Below are positions 8,668 to 16,860 of a stretch of 53,794 nt of DNA, in pieces (the first letter of the stretch is position 1; each line of letters opens with the position of its first letter). A model generated the notes under the pieces. The model was not told the origin of the DNA. It worked only from the letters and a program-made list of their open reading frames with translations, and ran no database searches. The stretch is from positions 1 through 53,794 of the forward strand of contig JAHHIB010000061.1 in NCBI GenBank assembly GCA_019359075.1. Reading direction: 5' to 3'. This DNA comes from Kalymmatonema hyalinum WJT4-NPBG1. GTDB lineage: Bacteria; Cyanobacteriota; Cyanobacteriia; Cyanobacteriales; Nostocaceae. The position numbers were made by a program, and so were the translations under genes.

Positions 8668-9054
8668 ATGTCAGTTCATGTCACCAATTCTCTTCCCCAA
8701 AAAGAAATTACTAAGTACAATCAAATACGCGATATAGAGAACGATAATCTTGAACCTCTGTCACATGACATTCTCAGCAGTGAGAAAGCCCAGCGCATGG
8801 CAGAATTTTTCAGCTTTTTAGGAGATGCTAATCGTCTACGAATTCTCTCACTGTTAGCGCAACAAGAACTTTGTGTTAGTGATTTGGCAGCAGTACTGAA
8901 TATGACTGAATCTGCCGTCTCTCACCAACTGAGAAACTTACGGGCGATGCGTTTGGTAAGTTATCGCAAGCAAGGTCGTAATGTCTTCTATCGCCTCCAC
9001 GACAGCCATGTTTTGCATCTTTATCAGGCTGTTGCGGAACACCTAGATGAATAA
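8668..9054 (+). CDS. ArsR/SmtB-family zinc-sensing repressor
   Basis: 128 residues with a winged-helix domain: [11 protein letters not shown], then recognition helix [13 protein letters not shown], then wing [10 protein letters not shown]. The last helix, [17 protein letters not shown], has Asp, His, His and Glu at spacings 0, 2, 13 and 16, exactly the alpha-5 zinc site of SmtB. The alpha-3 Cys (ELCV) is kept, but the N-terminus lacks Cys. Proteins of this type leave DNA when zinc is bound and so derepress efflux or sequestration genes. Here it is divergent from znuB and convergent with znuC, so it may tie uptake to zinc excess. It is a relative of ZiaR/AzuR. The target operator was not identified. 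Confidence 0.85.
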   Translation: MSVHVTNSLPQKEITKYNQIRDIENDNLEPLSHDILSSEKAQRMAEFFSFLGDANRLRILSLLAQQELCVSDLAAVLNMTESAVSHQLRNLRAMRLVSYRKQGRNVFYRLHDSHVLHLYQAVAEHLDE

Positions 9055-9129
9055 AAGTGAAGAATGAAAAATTAAGAGTAAGAATGAAGAAATTGTTCTT
9101 TCTTCTTTCTTTCTTTCTCACAACGCGCG

Positions 9130-9936
9130 TTAATGATTATGTTGATAGCGACTAAAGGCAGGACCGTAAGTCGCTAAAAGATTTTGCGGCGAAAGGGCAA
9201 CTTCTGGAATCCCAGTGCAAACGATGGTTTGATTGAAGCAAATGACGCGATCGCAGTAGTGGCTCACCATATCAATATCATGGCAAACCTGTAACACTGT
9301 CCATCCTTCTTCCTGCTTCAGTTCATTCAACAGGGTATAAAAATCTGCTGCACCTTGCACATCTACTCCAGCAAACGCCTCATCTAGCACCAAAAGTTTC
9401 CGAGGCATGACCAAACAGTATGCTAGCAACACCCGCTTAAGTTGACCACCACTAAGAGTTCCAATTGCCTGATTTCGTAGATGGTAAGCATCGGTTCGCC
9501 GCAAAGCTTCAGCGACTGCTGCTGATTTTTCCCGACTCGATCCCCTCAAACCTCCAAAAGAAAACTTTTTTCTTGTCTCACCCCCACTTGTCACAGAATT
9601 GGAGGGGGATGAACAAACCCATCCCAACCCTACCAATTCACTCACACAAATGGGAAAGCTGCGGTCAAAGATAAAATTTTGTGGCATATAGCCCAACTGG
9701 TGACGTAAATTCTCCAGACGTGTTATTGGGCGACCTAATATTTCAATTTTGCCAGCACTTCGTGGAATCAAATCCAAAACTGCTTGCACCAGAGTACTTT
9801 TACCCGCACCATTAGGGCCAACTATGGCTGTATTCGTTCCTGAAAATAATTCAAACGAAACATCCCGAACAGCTAGGTAGCTGCCTTGATAGACAGTCAA
9901 TCCCTCTACTTTTAACGTAGGAAAGTTATTAATCAT
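9130..9936 (-). CDS. znuC: Zinc ABC transporter ATP-binding protein
   Basis: 268 residues with Walker A GPNGAGKST, Q-loop region GYMPQNFIFDRSFP, signature LSGGQLKRVLLAY, Walker B LLVLDEAFAGVD and the switch His in VCHDID. It powers the ZnuB permease. Between the Q-loop region and the helical domain there is an extra Ser/Gly-rich piece (CSSPSNSVTSGGETRKK onwards). It is encoded by DNA that resembles an intergenic repeat (9525-9620) and is not usual in ZnuC. It sits about 140 bp downstream of znuA on the same strand; the gap contains palindromic repeat sequence. Confidence 0.88.
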   Translation of the reverse strand: MINNFPTLKVEGLTVYQGSYLAVRDVSFELFSGTNTAIVGPNGAGKSTLVQAVLDLIPRSAGKIEILGRPITRLENLRHQLGYMPQNFIFDRSFPICVSELVGLGWVCSSPSNSVTSGGETRKKFSFGGLRGSSREKSAAVAEALRRTDAYHLRNQAIGTLSGGQLKRVLLAYCLVMPRKLLVLDEAFAGVDVQGAADFYTLLNELKQEEGWTVLQVCHDIDMVSHYCDRVICFNQTIVCTGIPEVALSPQNLLATYGPAFSRYQHNH

Positions 9937-10073
9937 TCTTCATCGGTCATTGGTCATGAGTCATTATTCACCAGTCATTTGTGAGCCAGCGCAGCCAAGT
10001 TGGTTTCCTTCTGTAGGCGACTGGAGAACCCGAAGGGTCCTTTATAGAAACTGCAAATGACAAATTAAAAAAA

Positions 10074-11093
10074 TTATTTGCAGGCTGATTCTAAGGTTTG
10101 CAAATTATCTCGCATAGCCTTGAAATAATGCTGCGGATCTCTCTCGCCAGTTTCTAAAGAATCCAGGGAACGCAAAGTTAAATTCAAGTCCTTAGAAAGG
10201 CTTGTTAACAATTTGTTATCTACTCCTGGTTCACTAAACAAAGCTTTTACTTTATATTTTTTCACTGCATTAACAGCATTTTGCACATCAGTTGGGGCAA
10301 GTTGGTCTTCTGGAATTTCCACAACGGCAACTTGCTTGAGGTTATATTGTTTAGCTAAGTATGGAAAGGCATCATGAAAGGTGATAAAAGTACAATTGGG
10401 ATTTTTTTGTAAAGTTTGCTTAAAATCGCTATCTAAACTTTCCAGTTGCTTGATGTAAGCTCCTGCATTTGATTCATAAGTTGCTTTATTCCCAGGGTCA
10501 GCAGCAATTAAACCATCTCTAATATTAGCAACTTGTTGTTTTGCTAACACTGGATCTAACCAAATATGCGGGTTTCCCTCAGCGTGTTCGTGGTCGTGTT
10601 CTTCCTCTTTTTTACTGGTTTTCTCAACAGGTGAAATTTCATTTAATGGTTGAATACCTTTACTAGCATCAATTTCAGATAATTTAGAATTTTGGGCATT
10701 TTTAACCGTGTTTTCTAAAAATCCTTCCAAACCCAAGCCATTTTTTACCAATACATTTGCCGTGGCGATCGCCTTAACATTCTCTGGTGTAGATTGGTAC
10801 TCATGTACCTCTGTTCCCGGTGGCACTAAAATTTCCACATCCGCTGCATTCCCAGCCACAGCCTTGGTAAACAAATACATTGGTAAAAATGTCGTCACCA
10901 CTTTGATTTTTCCTGACTGCGGTGATGGAGTCGCAGCAGCTTCTCGTACCTGCGGTGACTGTTCAGGAGCTGTTGCCTGATTGGTGTTAGATTGAGTACA
11001 GCCAGCACTCAGTGATAACATAAGCAGAGCAATCAGAGGTATGATACCGCTTCTGTGTCTTTTTGTTCTACGTCCTTCATAAGTCCAGAACAC
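10074..11093 (-). CDS. znuA: Zinc-binding lipoprotein of the ZnuABC importer
   Basis: 339 residues. A lipoprotein signal is seen: basic start, hydrophobic stretch LIALLMLSLSAGC with the lipobox Cys at about 32. It has the cluster A-I fold motifs VVTTFLPMYLFTKAVAG, PPGTEVHEYQSTPENV, GNPHIWLDPVLAKQQ and FITFHDAFPYLAKQY. The metal-ligand His residues are in the VHEYQ, NPHIW and FHDAF segments. A short acidic-His loop (EEEHDHEHAEGNPH) precedes the second one, as in zinc-specific ZnuA. A Fur/Zur-like box lies about 85 bp upstream (11179-11198), so repression by zinc is likely. Confidence 0.88.
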   Translation of the reverse strand: MFWTYEGRRTKRHRSGIIPLIALLMLSLSAGCTQSNTNQATAPEQSPQVREAAATPSPQSGKIKVVTTFLPMYLFTKAVAGNAADVEILVPPGTEVHEYQSTPENVKAIATANVLVKNGLGLEGFLENTVKNAQNSKLSEIDASKGIQPLNEISPVEKTSKKEEEHDHEHAEGNPHIWLDPVLAKQQVANIRDGLIAADPGNKATYESNAGAYIKQLESLDSDFKQTLQKNPNCTFITFHDAFPYLAKQYNLKQVAVVEIPEDQLAPTDVQNAVNAVKKYKVKALFSEPGVDNKLLTSLSKDLNLTLRSLDSLETGERDPQHYFKAMRDNLQTLESACK

Positions 11094-11178
11094 TGTTTTC
11101 TCTCCTTGCTGGAAGCTGTTTGCTTTCCCTTGATTGAAATTTCTGTTGACAATGAGACTTAATTTTACATCTTAATAG

Positions 11179-11198
11179 TATAATAATTCTCATTATCA
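11179..11198. promoter_or_regulatory. Fur/Zur-type operator between znuA and the porin
   Basis: On the minus strand the sequence reads TGATAATGAGAATTATTATA. This matches most positions of the 19-bp GATAATGATAATCATTATC Fur-family consensus. It lies about 85 bp before znuA and about 300 bp before the divergent porin. Given znuA, Zur is the likelier regulator than Fur. It may control both genes, but the porin is far for a simple operator. Confidence 0.6.
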
Positions 11199-11493
11199 GG
11201 TAAAAGATCTGCGATGGAGTGTTAGTAGTAGCAACAAAATTTTTTCAGCAAGCAAAAGCCCTGCTGTCTGCATACTTGCTTGGCTGAATGAATAGATTTA
11301 TCTGCGCTCAACTCTTAGGGTTTATCCTCTAAGGGTGCTACCTTAATTGCCACATAAATTTATTGATAATTTTTCAAATTTATGATTAAACAATTTGCTG
11401 ATTACTGATAAATTAATGAGACTACTTTCTAATAACAATAAGCTCTAACAAAGCGCAGTGTGGGCGTTCACTGAGAATGAGTGTGAGGAAAAA

Positions 11494-13125
11494 ATGACAA
11501 AATTCTGGAAATCTCTGCTGGTGAGTCCAGCGGTTTTCGGCACAATGTTAGTGATGAGTGCCAGCGCAATTGCAGGGGAAACACCTGGCAATTTGGACAA
11601 AGAAGCTGAGAAAATCCCTCAAAACAAAACAATGGCACAAGTCACTTCGGTGTCTCAGCTATCGGATGTACAACCCACAGATTGGGCATTTCAAGCACTG
11701 CAATCCCTGGTAGAGCGGTACGGTTGTATTGCAGGATACCCGAATGCGACTTATCGGGGTAATCGGGCGATGACACGGTATGAGTTTGCTGCTGGTTTAA
11801 ATGCTTGTCTCAACCGGGTTAACGAACTTATTGCCACCGCTACAGCAGATTTGGTCAGGAAAGAAGATTTAGCTACATTACAAAGACTGCAAGAGGAATT
11901 TACAGCAGAATTGGCGACACTACGAGGTCGTGTGGATGTTCTGGAAGCAAAATCAGCAGAACTAGAGGCAAATCAATTTTCGACTACGACCAAACTACAA
12001 GGGCAAATTGTTGCTGCAATCACCGATGTTTTAGGAGGTGATAGAGTCAACGATGTAGATGTCAAGGACAACAATACAACATTTGGGGTTCGGGCGCGTG
12101 TGGAGTTTGTGACCAGCTTCACAGGAGAAGATGAACTTTTCACCAGAATCCAGGCTAATAATATTCTCAGCCCTGACATTGGTACATCCGAGGGCAACTT
12201 GTTCTTTGCCGATGAAGACGGTACCACAGATGCTATTATCGATGCACTGTACTACAGATTCCCCCTTACAGAAAGTACAGAGGTGATCGCTGTTGCGAAT
12301 GCGGGTGCAGCAGACGACGTTACCGATACAGTAAATATCTTTGATGGGGACGGCGCGTTTGGTGCTTTGTCCAGCTTTGGCACGCGCAACCCAATTTATT
12401 ACAACATGGATGGTGCGGGGTTGGGAGTCACTCAACAGTTTGGTGATGCAGTTTCACTCAGTCTGGCGTATTTGGCGAATTCACCCAATGATCCTTCTGA
12501 GGATAATGGTTTGTTCAATGGTCCATACGGTGCGCTGGCACAGTTAACATTTAAACCTAGCGATCGCTTTACTATTGGCTTGACCTACATCAACGCCTAT
12601 AATCAGGAATTAGGCACTGGTAGCCTGCGGGCAAATCCTATATCCTTCCTGCAGGAGGAACTTGCCCCTCCCCCTGAAGTGACTGGAGAACCTGACGTAG
12701 TGACTGTACCATTTGCTAGCAATTCCTACGGTGTACAAGCATCCCTTGGCTTAAGTGAGAAGTTTATTTTAGGCGGTTGGGTTGGATACACCAACGCTCG
12801 TAACTTATCCACCGAAGGAGGGAGAGTTGACCGTGGAGAGCTTGATATTTGGAACTGGGCTGTCACTCTCGGATTTCCTGACCTTGGTAAAAAAGGAAAC
12901 TTAGCAGGAATTATCTTCGGTATGGAGCCTAAGGTGACAGGTTCGAGCATTAATGAAATTTCCAAAGATAGAGACACTTCCTATCACGTTGAGGCGTTCT
13001 ACCAATACAAAGTAACCGACAACATCACCATTACTCCGGGAGTGATCTGGCTGACAGCGCCGGATCATAACAATGACAACGATGATGTTGTGATTGGTGC
13101 GGTCAGAACTACACTTAGTTTCTAA
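11494..13125 (+). CDS. SLH-domain OprB-type porin (iron uptake porin family)
   Basis: 543 residues from ATG 11494 (MTKFWKSLLV), preceded by GTGAGGAA; a GTG at 11458 would add 12 residues before the signal peptide. A cleavable signal (VMSASAIAG) is followed by one SLH domain (SDVQPTDWAFQALQSLVERY, then YEFAAGLNACLNRV), a short coiled coil (about 110-160) and a carbohydrate-selective OprB-type beta-barrel ending in VRTTLSF, an aromatic C-terminus typical of outer membrane barrels. SLH anchors such porins to peptidoglycan. Divergence from znuA with a Zur-like box between suggests a role in zinc passage across the outer membrane, but the family is also used for iron and general solutes. Confidence 0.82.
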   Translation: MTKFWKSLLVSPAVFGTMLVMSASAIAGETPGNLDKEAEKIPQNKTMAQVTSVSQLSDVQPTDWAFQALQSLVERYGCIAGYPNATYRGNRAMTRYEFAAGLNACLNRVNELIATATADLVRKEDLATLQRLQEEFTAELATLRGRVDVLEAKSAELEANQFSTTTKLQGQIVAAITDVLGGDRVNDVDVKDNNTTFGVRARVEFVTSFTGEDELFTRIQANNILSPDIGTSEGNLFFADEDGTTDAIIDALYYRFPLTESTEVIAVANAGAADDVTDTVNIFDGDGAFGALSSFGTRNPIYYNMDGAGLGVTQQFGDAVSLSLAYLANSPNDPSEDNGLFNGPYGALAQLTFKPSDRFTIGLTYINAYNQELGTGSLRANPISFLQEELAPPPEVTGEPDVVTVPFASNSYGVQASLGLSEKFILGGWVGYTNARNLSTEGGRVDRGELDIWNWAVTLGFPDLGKKGNLAGIIFGMEPKVTGSSINEISKDRDTSYHVEAFYQYKVTDNITITPGVIWLTAPDHNNDNDDVVIGAVRTTLSF

Positions 13126-13149
13126 ACTCAGTTTCTAATCAGTACAAAA

Positions 13150-13186
13150 AGACCAGCCTACCACAGCTGGTCTATTAAAATTTTTC
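13150..13186 (+). terminator. Rho-independent terminator of the porin gene
   Basis: Stem AGACCAGC / GCTGGTCT with loop CTACCACA, followed by ATTAAAATTTTT, about 25 bp after the porin stop. Confidence 0.75.
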
Positions 13187-13365
13187 TTTGCGTTGTCTTC
13201 TCAAGAGGGTCAAACCCAAGTAGCAGGTACTCAAAACGTAACGGGAAACTTTTCTTAACAATATTGTAACAGCCAACACAGACTTTTTATTGGCATTTAT
13301 CAAAAAAAGATATTGAGGAAGGAAAATAGCCTCTATCTTTAAGAAGAATTGAAGCATATGGCAAG

Positions 13366-13396
13366 AAAAACTAAAAATAATTTATTTTTAGTTTTT
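13366..13396. terminator. AT-rich hairpin at the end of rqcH
   Basis: A perfect 15-bp inverted repeat (AAAAACTAAAAATAA and its complement) around one base, touching the rqcH stop codon. It has A and T runs on both sides and could end transcripts from either direction. Confidence 0.55.
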
Positions 13397-15128
13397 ACTT
13401 TTTAGTTATTTCAACTAACTGCGGTTGTCCCCAAATAATACGCTCCTGCTTGTAAATAGCAATTCCTGGTTTGGCTCCCTTGGGTTTGTAGACGTGTTTT
13501 GGCTGAGTGTAAACCACTGGCACTTGGTCACTCTGACGACCGCGACTATAGTATGCTGCTAAGTTAGCAGTATATTGCAAATCGGCTTCCTCTGGAGGAG
13601 TTCCCGGTTCTAGACGAAGCAGCACATGGCTTCCAGGAATCTCTTGAGCGTGGAACCATAAATCGTAATCGTTGGCTACACGAAAGCTTAATTGGTCATT
13701 CTGGCGGTTGTTGCGACCAATTAAGACTTCAAAACCGCTAGGGGTGCTGTAACGATAGAAGTTAGTGCTGGCGGCTTCCGTTGAACTGCGACGGCGGTAC
13801 CCTGAGTCTTCTAAATAGCGTTGCTGGATCAGTTCCTCGCGGATTTCTTCTAGAGCTTGTAAATCTTCTGCTGTTGTGTAATTCTCGATCTGAGAAATCG
13901 CCGCTTCCACTTGCTCCAAATACTCAATTTCAGCCTTGACTTCAGCCAATAGAGGTTCTACAGCAGTACGAGCGCGTTTGAGTTTTTGATGCTGTTTATA
14001 GAGACTTTGGGCATTTTGTACGGCATTTTTATCTGGCTGTAAAGCGATTTTTGTCGGTTTGCCAGTTTCAAAATCAGCCAGGATAATTTCGTTCATTCCT
14101 ATCTGCCACTCATGTAGATGCGCCATCAACAAATCAGCCTTTTGTCGATAGTCATCTGCGTGTTCCGACTGCTGCAAGCGTTGCTCAAAATTAGCAGCTT
14201 TCAGTCGTAATTTTTCCAGAATATTATTCAGTTTCTGGCTCAACTGATGCCGCAGTTGGGAAAATGTTTGTTGATTACTCTGGTCGGTGTAGTAACGGTT
14301 GAGTAACTCTTGGATATTGTTCGCGCTCTTGATCGCACCCCAACCAAGTAGAGTGTATCCTTCTTTTGTCCAAGCAGGTTCAAACTTCTGGCTTTCCAAC
14401 ATCAGCAGCCATTCTTGCCAATGGTGAAACAGCCGTTGCCAATCATCAGATTTTAAAGTATCTGTTGAACTTTCTGGATCTATGTCTGATACCAGCAGCA
14501 TCGATTGTATCACTGAAGGCGAGACGCCGCGATATGTTTTGAGCAACTGACGCTTGAGAGCTCCTGGTACTAAGCTGACTCGTTCTTGCCAGCGTTCTTG
14601 AGATTCACTCAAACTAGGTATAGCAGCAGTTAGACTCGGTGGTGTTTCATAAGGCTGTCCTGTAAGAATGGGGCGGACGCTAGATTTCTGTTGGCTGACT
14701 TGATGGGCAACGGTGATAATGATGTTATTCGCATCGGTGAGAATAACGTTGCTGTACTTGCCCATGATTTCAATGTACAGGTGATACAGGGCGCTTTCTC
14801 CCGGACGACCGGCAAATTGCAAATCAACCACACGTTCCCAAGGAGCTATTGTCTCCAGCCCCACCAACGCCAAACCACCCAACTGGTGCAGTAGTTGTTG
14901 GCTGAAAGTAAAAGTATCTGGTGTTCTTGGTGGTGGTTCGCCGATATGAAGGCGAGCTGTTTGGGGATGCCAAGAAATTTCCAGCCAACCCCGTGGTTTC
15001 AGAGTGCGCAGTGCGATGGCAATGGTGTAGCTGTTACGTTGGTAAACTTGTTCTATGCGTGATGGTAGCCAGTGAGCGCGGATGTCGCTACAAACAGCGC
15101 TAAGCGTTGTGAAGTCAAATGTTTGCAC
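13395..15128 (-). CDS. rqcH: Rqc2/RqcH homologue (NFACT family)
   Basis: 577 residues, the usual bacterial length. An NFACT-N domain comes first (FDFTTLSAVCSDIRAHWLP, then the HIGEPPP and TFSQQLLHQL segments), then HhH-type and long coiled-coil regions (about 280-430). The C-terminal NFACT-R domain carries SGYRRRSSTEAAS, a GFEVLIGRNNRQNDQLSF motif and LWFHAQEIPGSHVLLR. RqcH binds split 50S subunits with a stalled peptidyl-tRNA and adds alanine tails that mark the chain for degradation. It was formerly annotated as a fibronectin-binding protein. It is transcribed alone here, convergent with the porin. Confidence 0.9.
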   Translation of the reverse strand: MQTFDFTTLSAVCSDIRAHWLPSRIEQVYQRNSYTIAIALRTLKPRGWLEISWHPQTARLHIGEPPPRTPDTFTFSQQLLHQLGGLALVGLETIAPWERVVDLQFAGRPGESALYHLYIEIMGKYSNVILTDANNIIITVAHQVSQQKSSVRPILTGQPYETPPSLTAAIPSLSESQERWQERVSLVPGALKRQLLKTYRGVSPSVIQSMLLVSDIDPESSTDTLKSDDWQRLFHHWQEWLLMLESQKFEPAWTKEGYTLLGWGAIKSANNIQELLNRYYTDQSNQQTFSQLRHQLSQKLNNILEKLRLKAANFEQRLQQSEHADDYRQKADLLMAHLHEWQIGMNEIILADFETGKPTKIALQPDKNAVQNAQSLYKQHQKLKRARTAVEPLLAEVKAEIEYLEQVEAAISQIENYTTAEDLQALEEIREELIQQRYLEDSGYRRRSSTEAASTNFYRYSTPSGFEVLIGRNNRQNDQLSFRVANDYDLWFHAQEIPGSHVLLRLEPGTPPEEADLQYTANLAAYYSRGRQSDQVPVVYTQPKHVYKPKGAKPGIAIYKQERIIWGQPQLVEITKK

Positions 15129-15212
15129 GACGATTGGCCGTTGTTGTTTGAGTGTCGATTGTCAGTATAATTCCATTTTCTCTAATTCAGCATAAAGTGG
15201 GGCAAGCAAAAA

Positions 15213-15256
15213 AGCGGTCAGCTGTACTGATTTTTTCAAAGATCATGCTGACCGCT
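15213..15256 (-). terminator. Terminator downstream of the PEP-CTERM gene
   Basis: Stem AGCGGTCAGC (15213-15222) pairs with GCTGACCGCT (15247-15256). On the minus strand it is followed by a T6 run, which fits the end of the PEP-CTERM transcript. A T-run on the plus side makes it possibly bidirectional. Confidence 0.65.
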
Positions 15257-15327
15257 GCTTTTTTGACTAGTTTTTGAGCCTATTAGCTAGTAGTTTATGT
15301 CATTAATTTTGACATGTCCTAGGGGTC

Positions 15328-15360
15328 AGATCCCCGACTTCTTTAAGAAGTCGGGGATCT
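15328..15360. repeat. Dispersed palindrome (GATCCCCGACTTCT type), copy 1
   Basis: An almost perfect palindrome with arms AGATCCCCGACTTCTT and AAGAAGTCGGGGATCT sharing their central bases. A diverged copy lies at 18961-18991. It is located just after the PEP-CTERM stop codon. Confidence 0.75.
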
Positions 15361-15375
15361 TGTAACTCATTAGAA

Positions 15376-16137
15376 TTAATGAAACAGACCACTAGCTACT
15401 TTGACTTTTTTTCTTCTGCCATAACCTATACCTGCCACTGTCGCCAAGAAGATTGCACCAACTGTTCCTGGTTCAGGTACGCTTGTGCTTGAGGAACTGC
15501 CGCCAACCTTAATTTGGTATGCCAATTGAGAATTCCTGGGTGGGTTTGCAGCCCAGAACAACGATGTTTTACCAGTGATCACGAATGGATCGCTAATTTG
15601 ACTAATTTGGAGATAATCTACGTCTGAGGCAATACCTAGAGAAGAAGAGCTCAAATTTCCAATTCCTTCAGTGTTAAACGCCAAGTTTGTCAGAGATACA
15701 GCACTGTTATTTGAGGCAAACGTACGGATGAAAATGTCATTCACCGGACCATTAAAAGCGTTGCTGCTGAGGAGTTTGCCATCAACTGTATAGTTAACGG
15801 TACTTCCTGTGTATTCCAGGCTGAAGTCTACTGGCTTATTATTCTCCCAAGCATACTGCTGTTGTTGTACGGGATTAGCACCTTTCTCAACATCCTCATT
15901 TATACTGAGTTCATAAGTTGCAGTACCACCCAAATCGCCAATGCGACCTTCGGCAACAAACAATTCGTTAAATTGACCCTGATTTATCAGGTTTTCAAAG
16001 TCTGTGTCAGTAAAACCTGTTTGATTGACGAGTGTCAAGGCTTTCGCAGAATGAGGTGCTACAAATAAACCCAGCGTAGCTAATCCCAAAACAATCAGTG
16101 ACTTGCTGTAATTGATAGACTTGCGTACACGAAGCAT
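15376..16137 (-). CDS. Secreted PEP-CTERM sorting-domain protein
   Basis: 253 residues from ATG 16135-16137, preceded by AAAGGAAA; an upstream in-frame ATG at 16230 comes from repeat sequence. It begins with a basic region and hydrophobic signal (LIVLGLATLGLFVAPHSAKA). A beta-rich domain follows, starting LTLVNQTGFTDTDFENLI, perhaps of the choice-of-anchor W type. The end is the sorting signal VPEPGTVGAIFLATVAG followed by GRRKK. The signal implies processing and transfer by an exosortase and display or release at the surface. Ligand or function is not recognised. A strong terminator and a palindrome follow it. Confidence 0.75.
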   Translation of the reverse strand: MLRVRKSINYSKSLIVLGLATLGLFVAPHSAKALTLVNQTGFTDTDFENLINQGQFNELFVAEGRIGDLGGTATYELSINEDVEKGANPVQQQQYAWENNKPVDFSLEYTGSTVNYTVDGKLLSSNAFNGPVNDIFIRTFASNNSAVSLTNLAFNTEGIGNLSSSSLGIASDVDYLQISQISDPFVITGKTSLFWAANPPRNSQLAYQIKVGGSSSSTSVPEPGTVGAIFLATVAGIGYGRRKKVKVASGLFH

Positions 16138-16237
16138 AGTATTTCCTTTGAATGGCTGATTTATTAACGTCTCTCTGTTGCTTTCGGGCGCAGCGAAGCT
16201 GCTCGCCTGGGGGCGCGCGCTCCGCGCCATCGCCCAC

Positions 16238-16860
16238 CCAAATTGCTACTAAATTAAATAGATTGCACCTAATAAATCAAAAATTTTACTCCAACACATA
16301 CAACAGTTTGCATCTTTATTGAGGTACACCTTTTCAACTCAACAGCCAGATATCGAGCAAATTTTACTTCTGACGACTGACGCCAATATTGCTGCTGTAT
16401 GAAATAAACAAGTGTAGATTCATCAAACTACTGATTCCTGTTTCGGTTGGCTTTGTTTGTAACTTAAGTGGTGAAGCAAGCAATCACTTCTATACTTTAG
16501 AGGTTAAGACATGACTTCGCACAATGGCGAGAAAAAGCATTCTATTTTACAGAAAATTTGACTAAATATAAAATTTCCTTGTTTTTTGGGCAAATTCTCG
16601 AAAACAGACACAGACAATCTGTTTTAAGTTGTAAAACATAAATTTTTCTCAAATAAAAATTCTCAACAAACAAAAAGACTTCTTTACGAAGTCTTGTATG
16701 AAATCCTTTATGTTAAGATTTTCAACGGTATTGAGTGAGTTGTTTGTCGGTCATGGATAATGGACAATCGGGATATAGTCAAAACTTATAATCAATCAGA
16801 GTCAGGTTTAGCCTCTAGAGTGTTGACTATTGACGACCTATATCCTTTGACTCGGTACTG
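16238..16860. other. AT-rich intergenic region
   Basis: No gene recognised in about 620 bp. It holds the presumed promoter of the PEP-CTERM gene on its left and the 3' region of the glycosyltransferase gene, with a terminator hairpin at 16675-16695, on its right. Confidence 0.5.
16675..16695 (-). terminator. Terminator for the glycosyltransferase transcript
   Basis: Stem AAGACTTC / GAAGTCTT with a five-base loop. On the minus strand it is followed by TTTTTG. It lies about 165 bp past the glycosyltransferase stop. Confidence 0.6.

Noticed and set aside
16675-16695. A small RNA gene upstream of the terminator in 16700-16860
   Set aside because: The hairpin is explained as the transcript end of the glycosyltransferase gene and no separate promoter or structure was evident.
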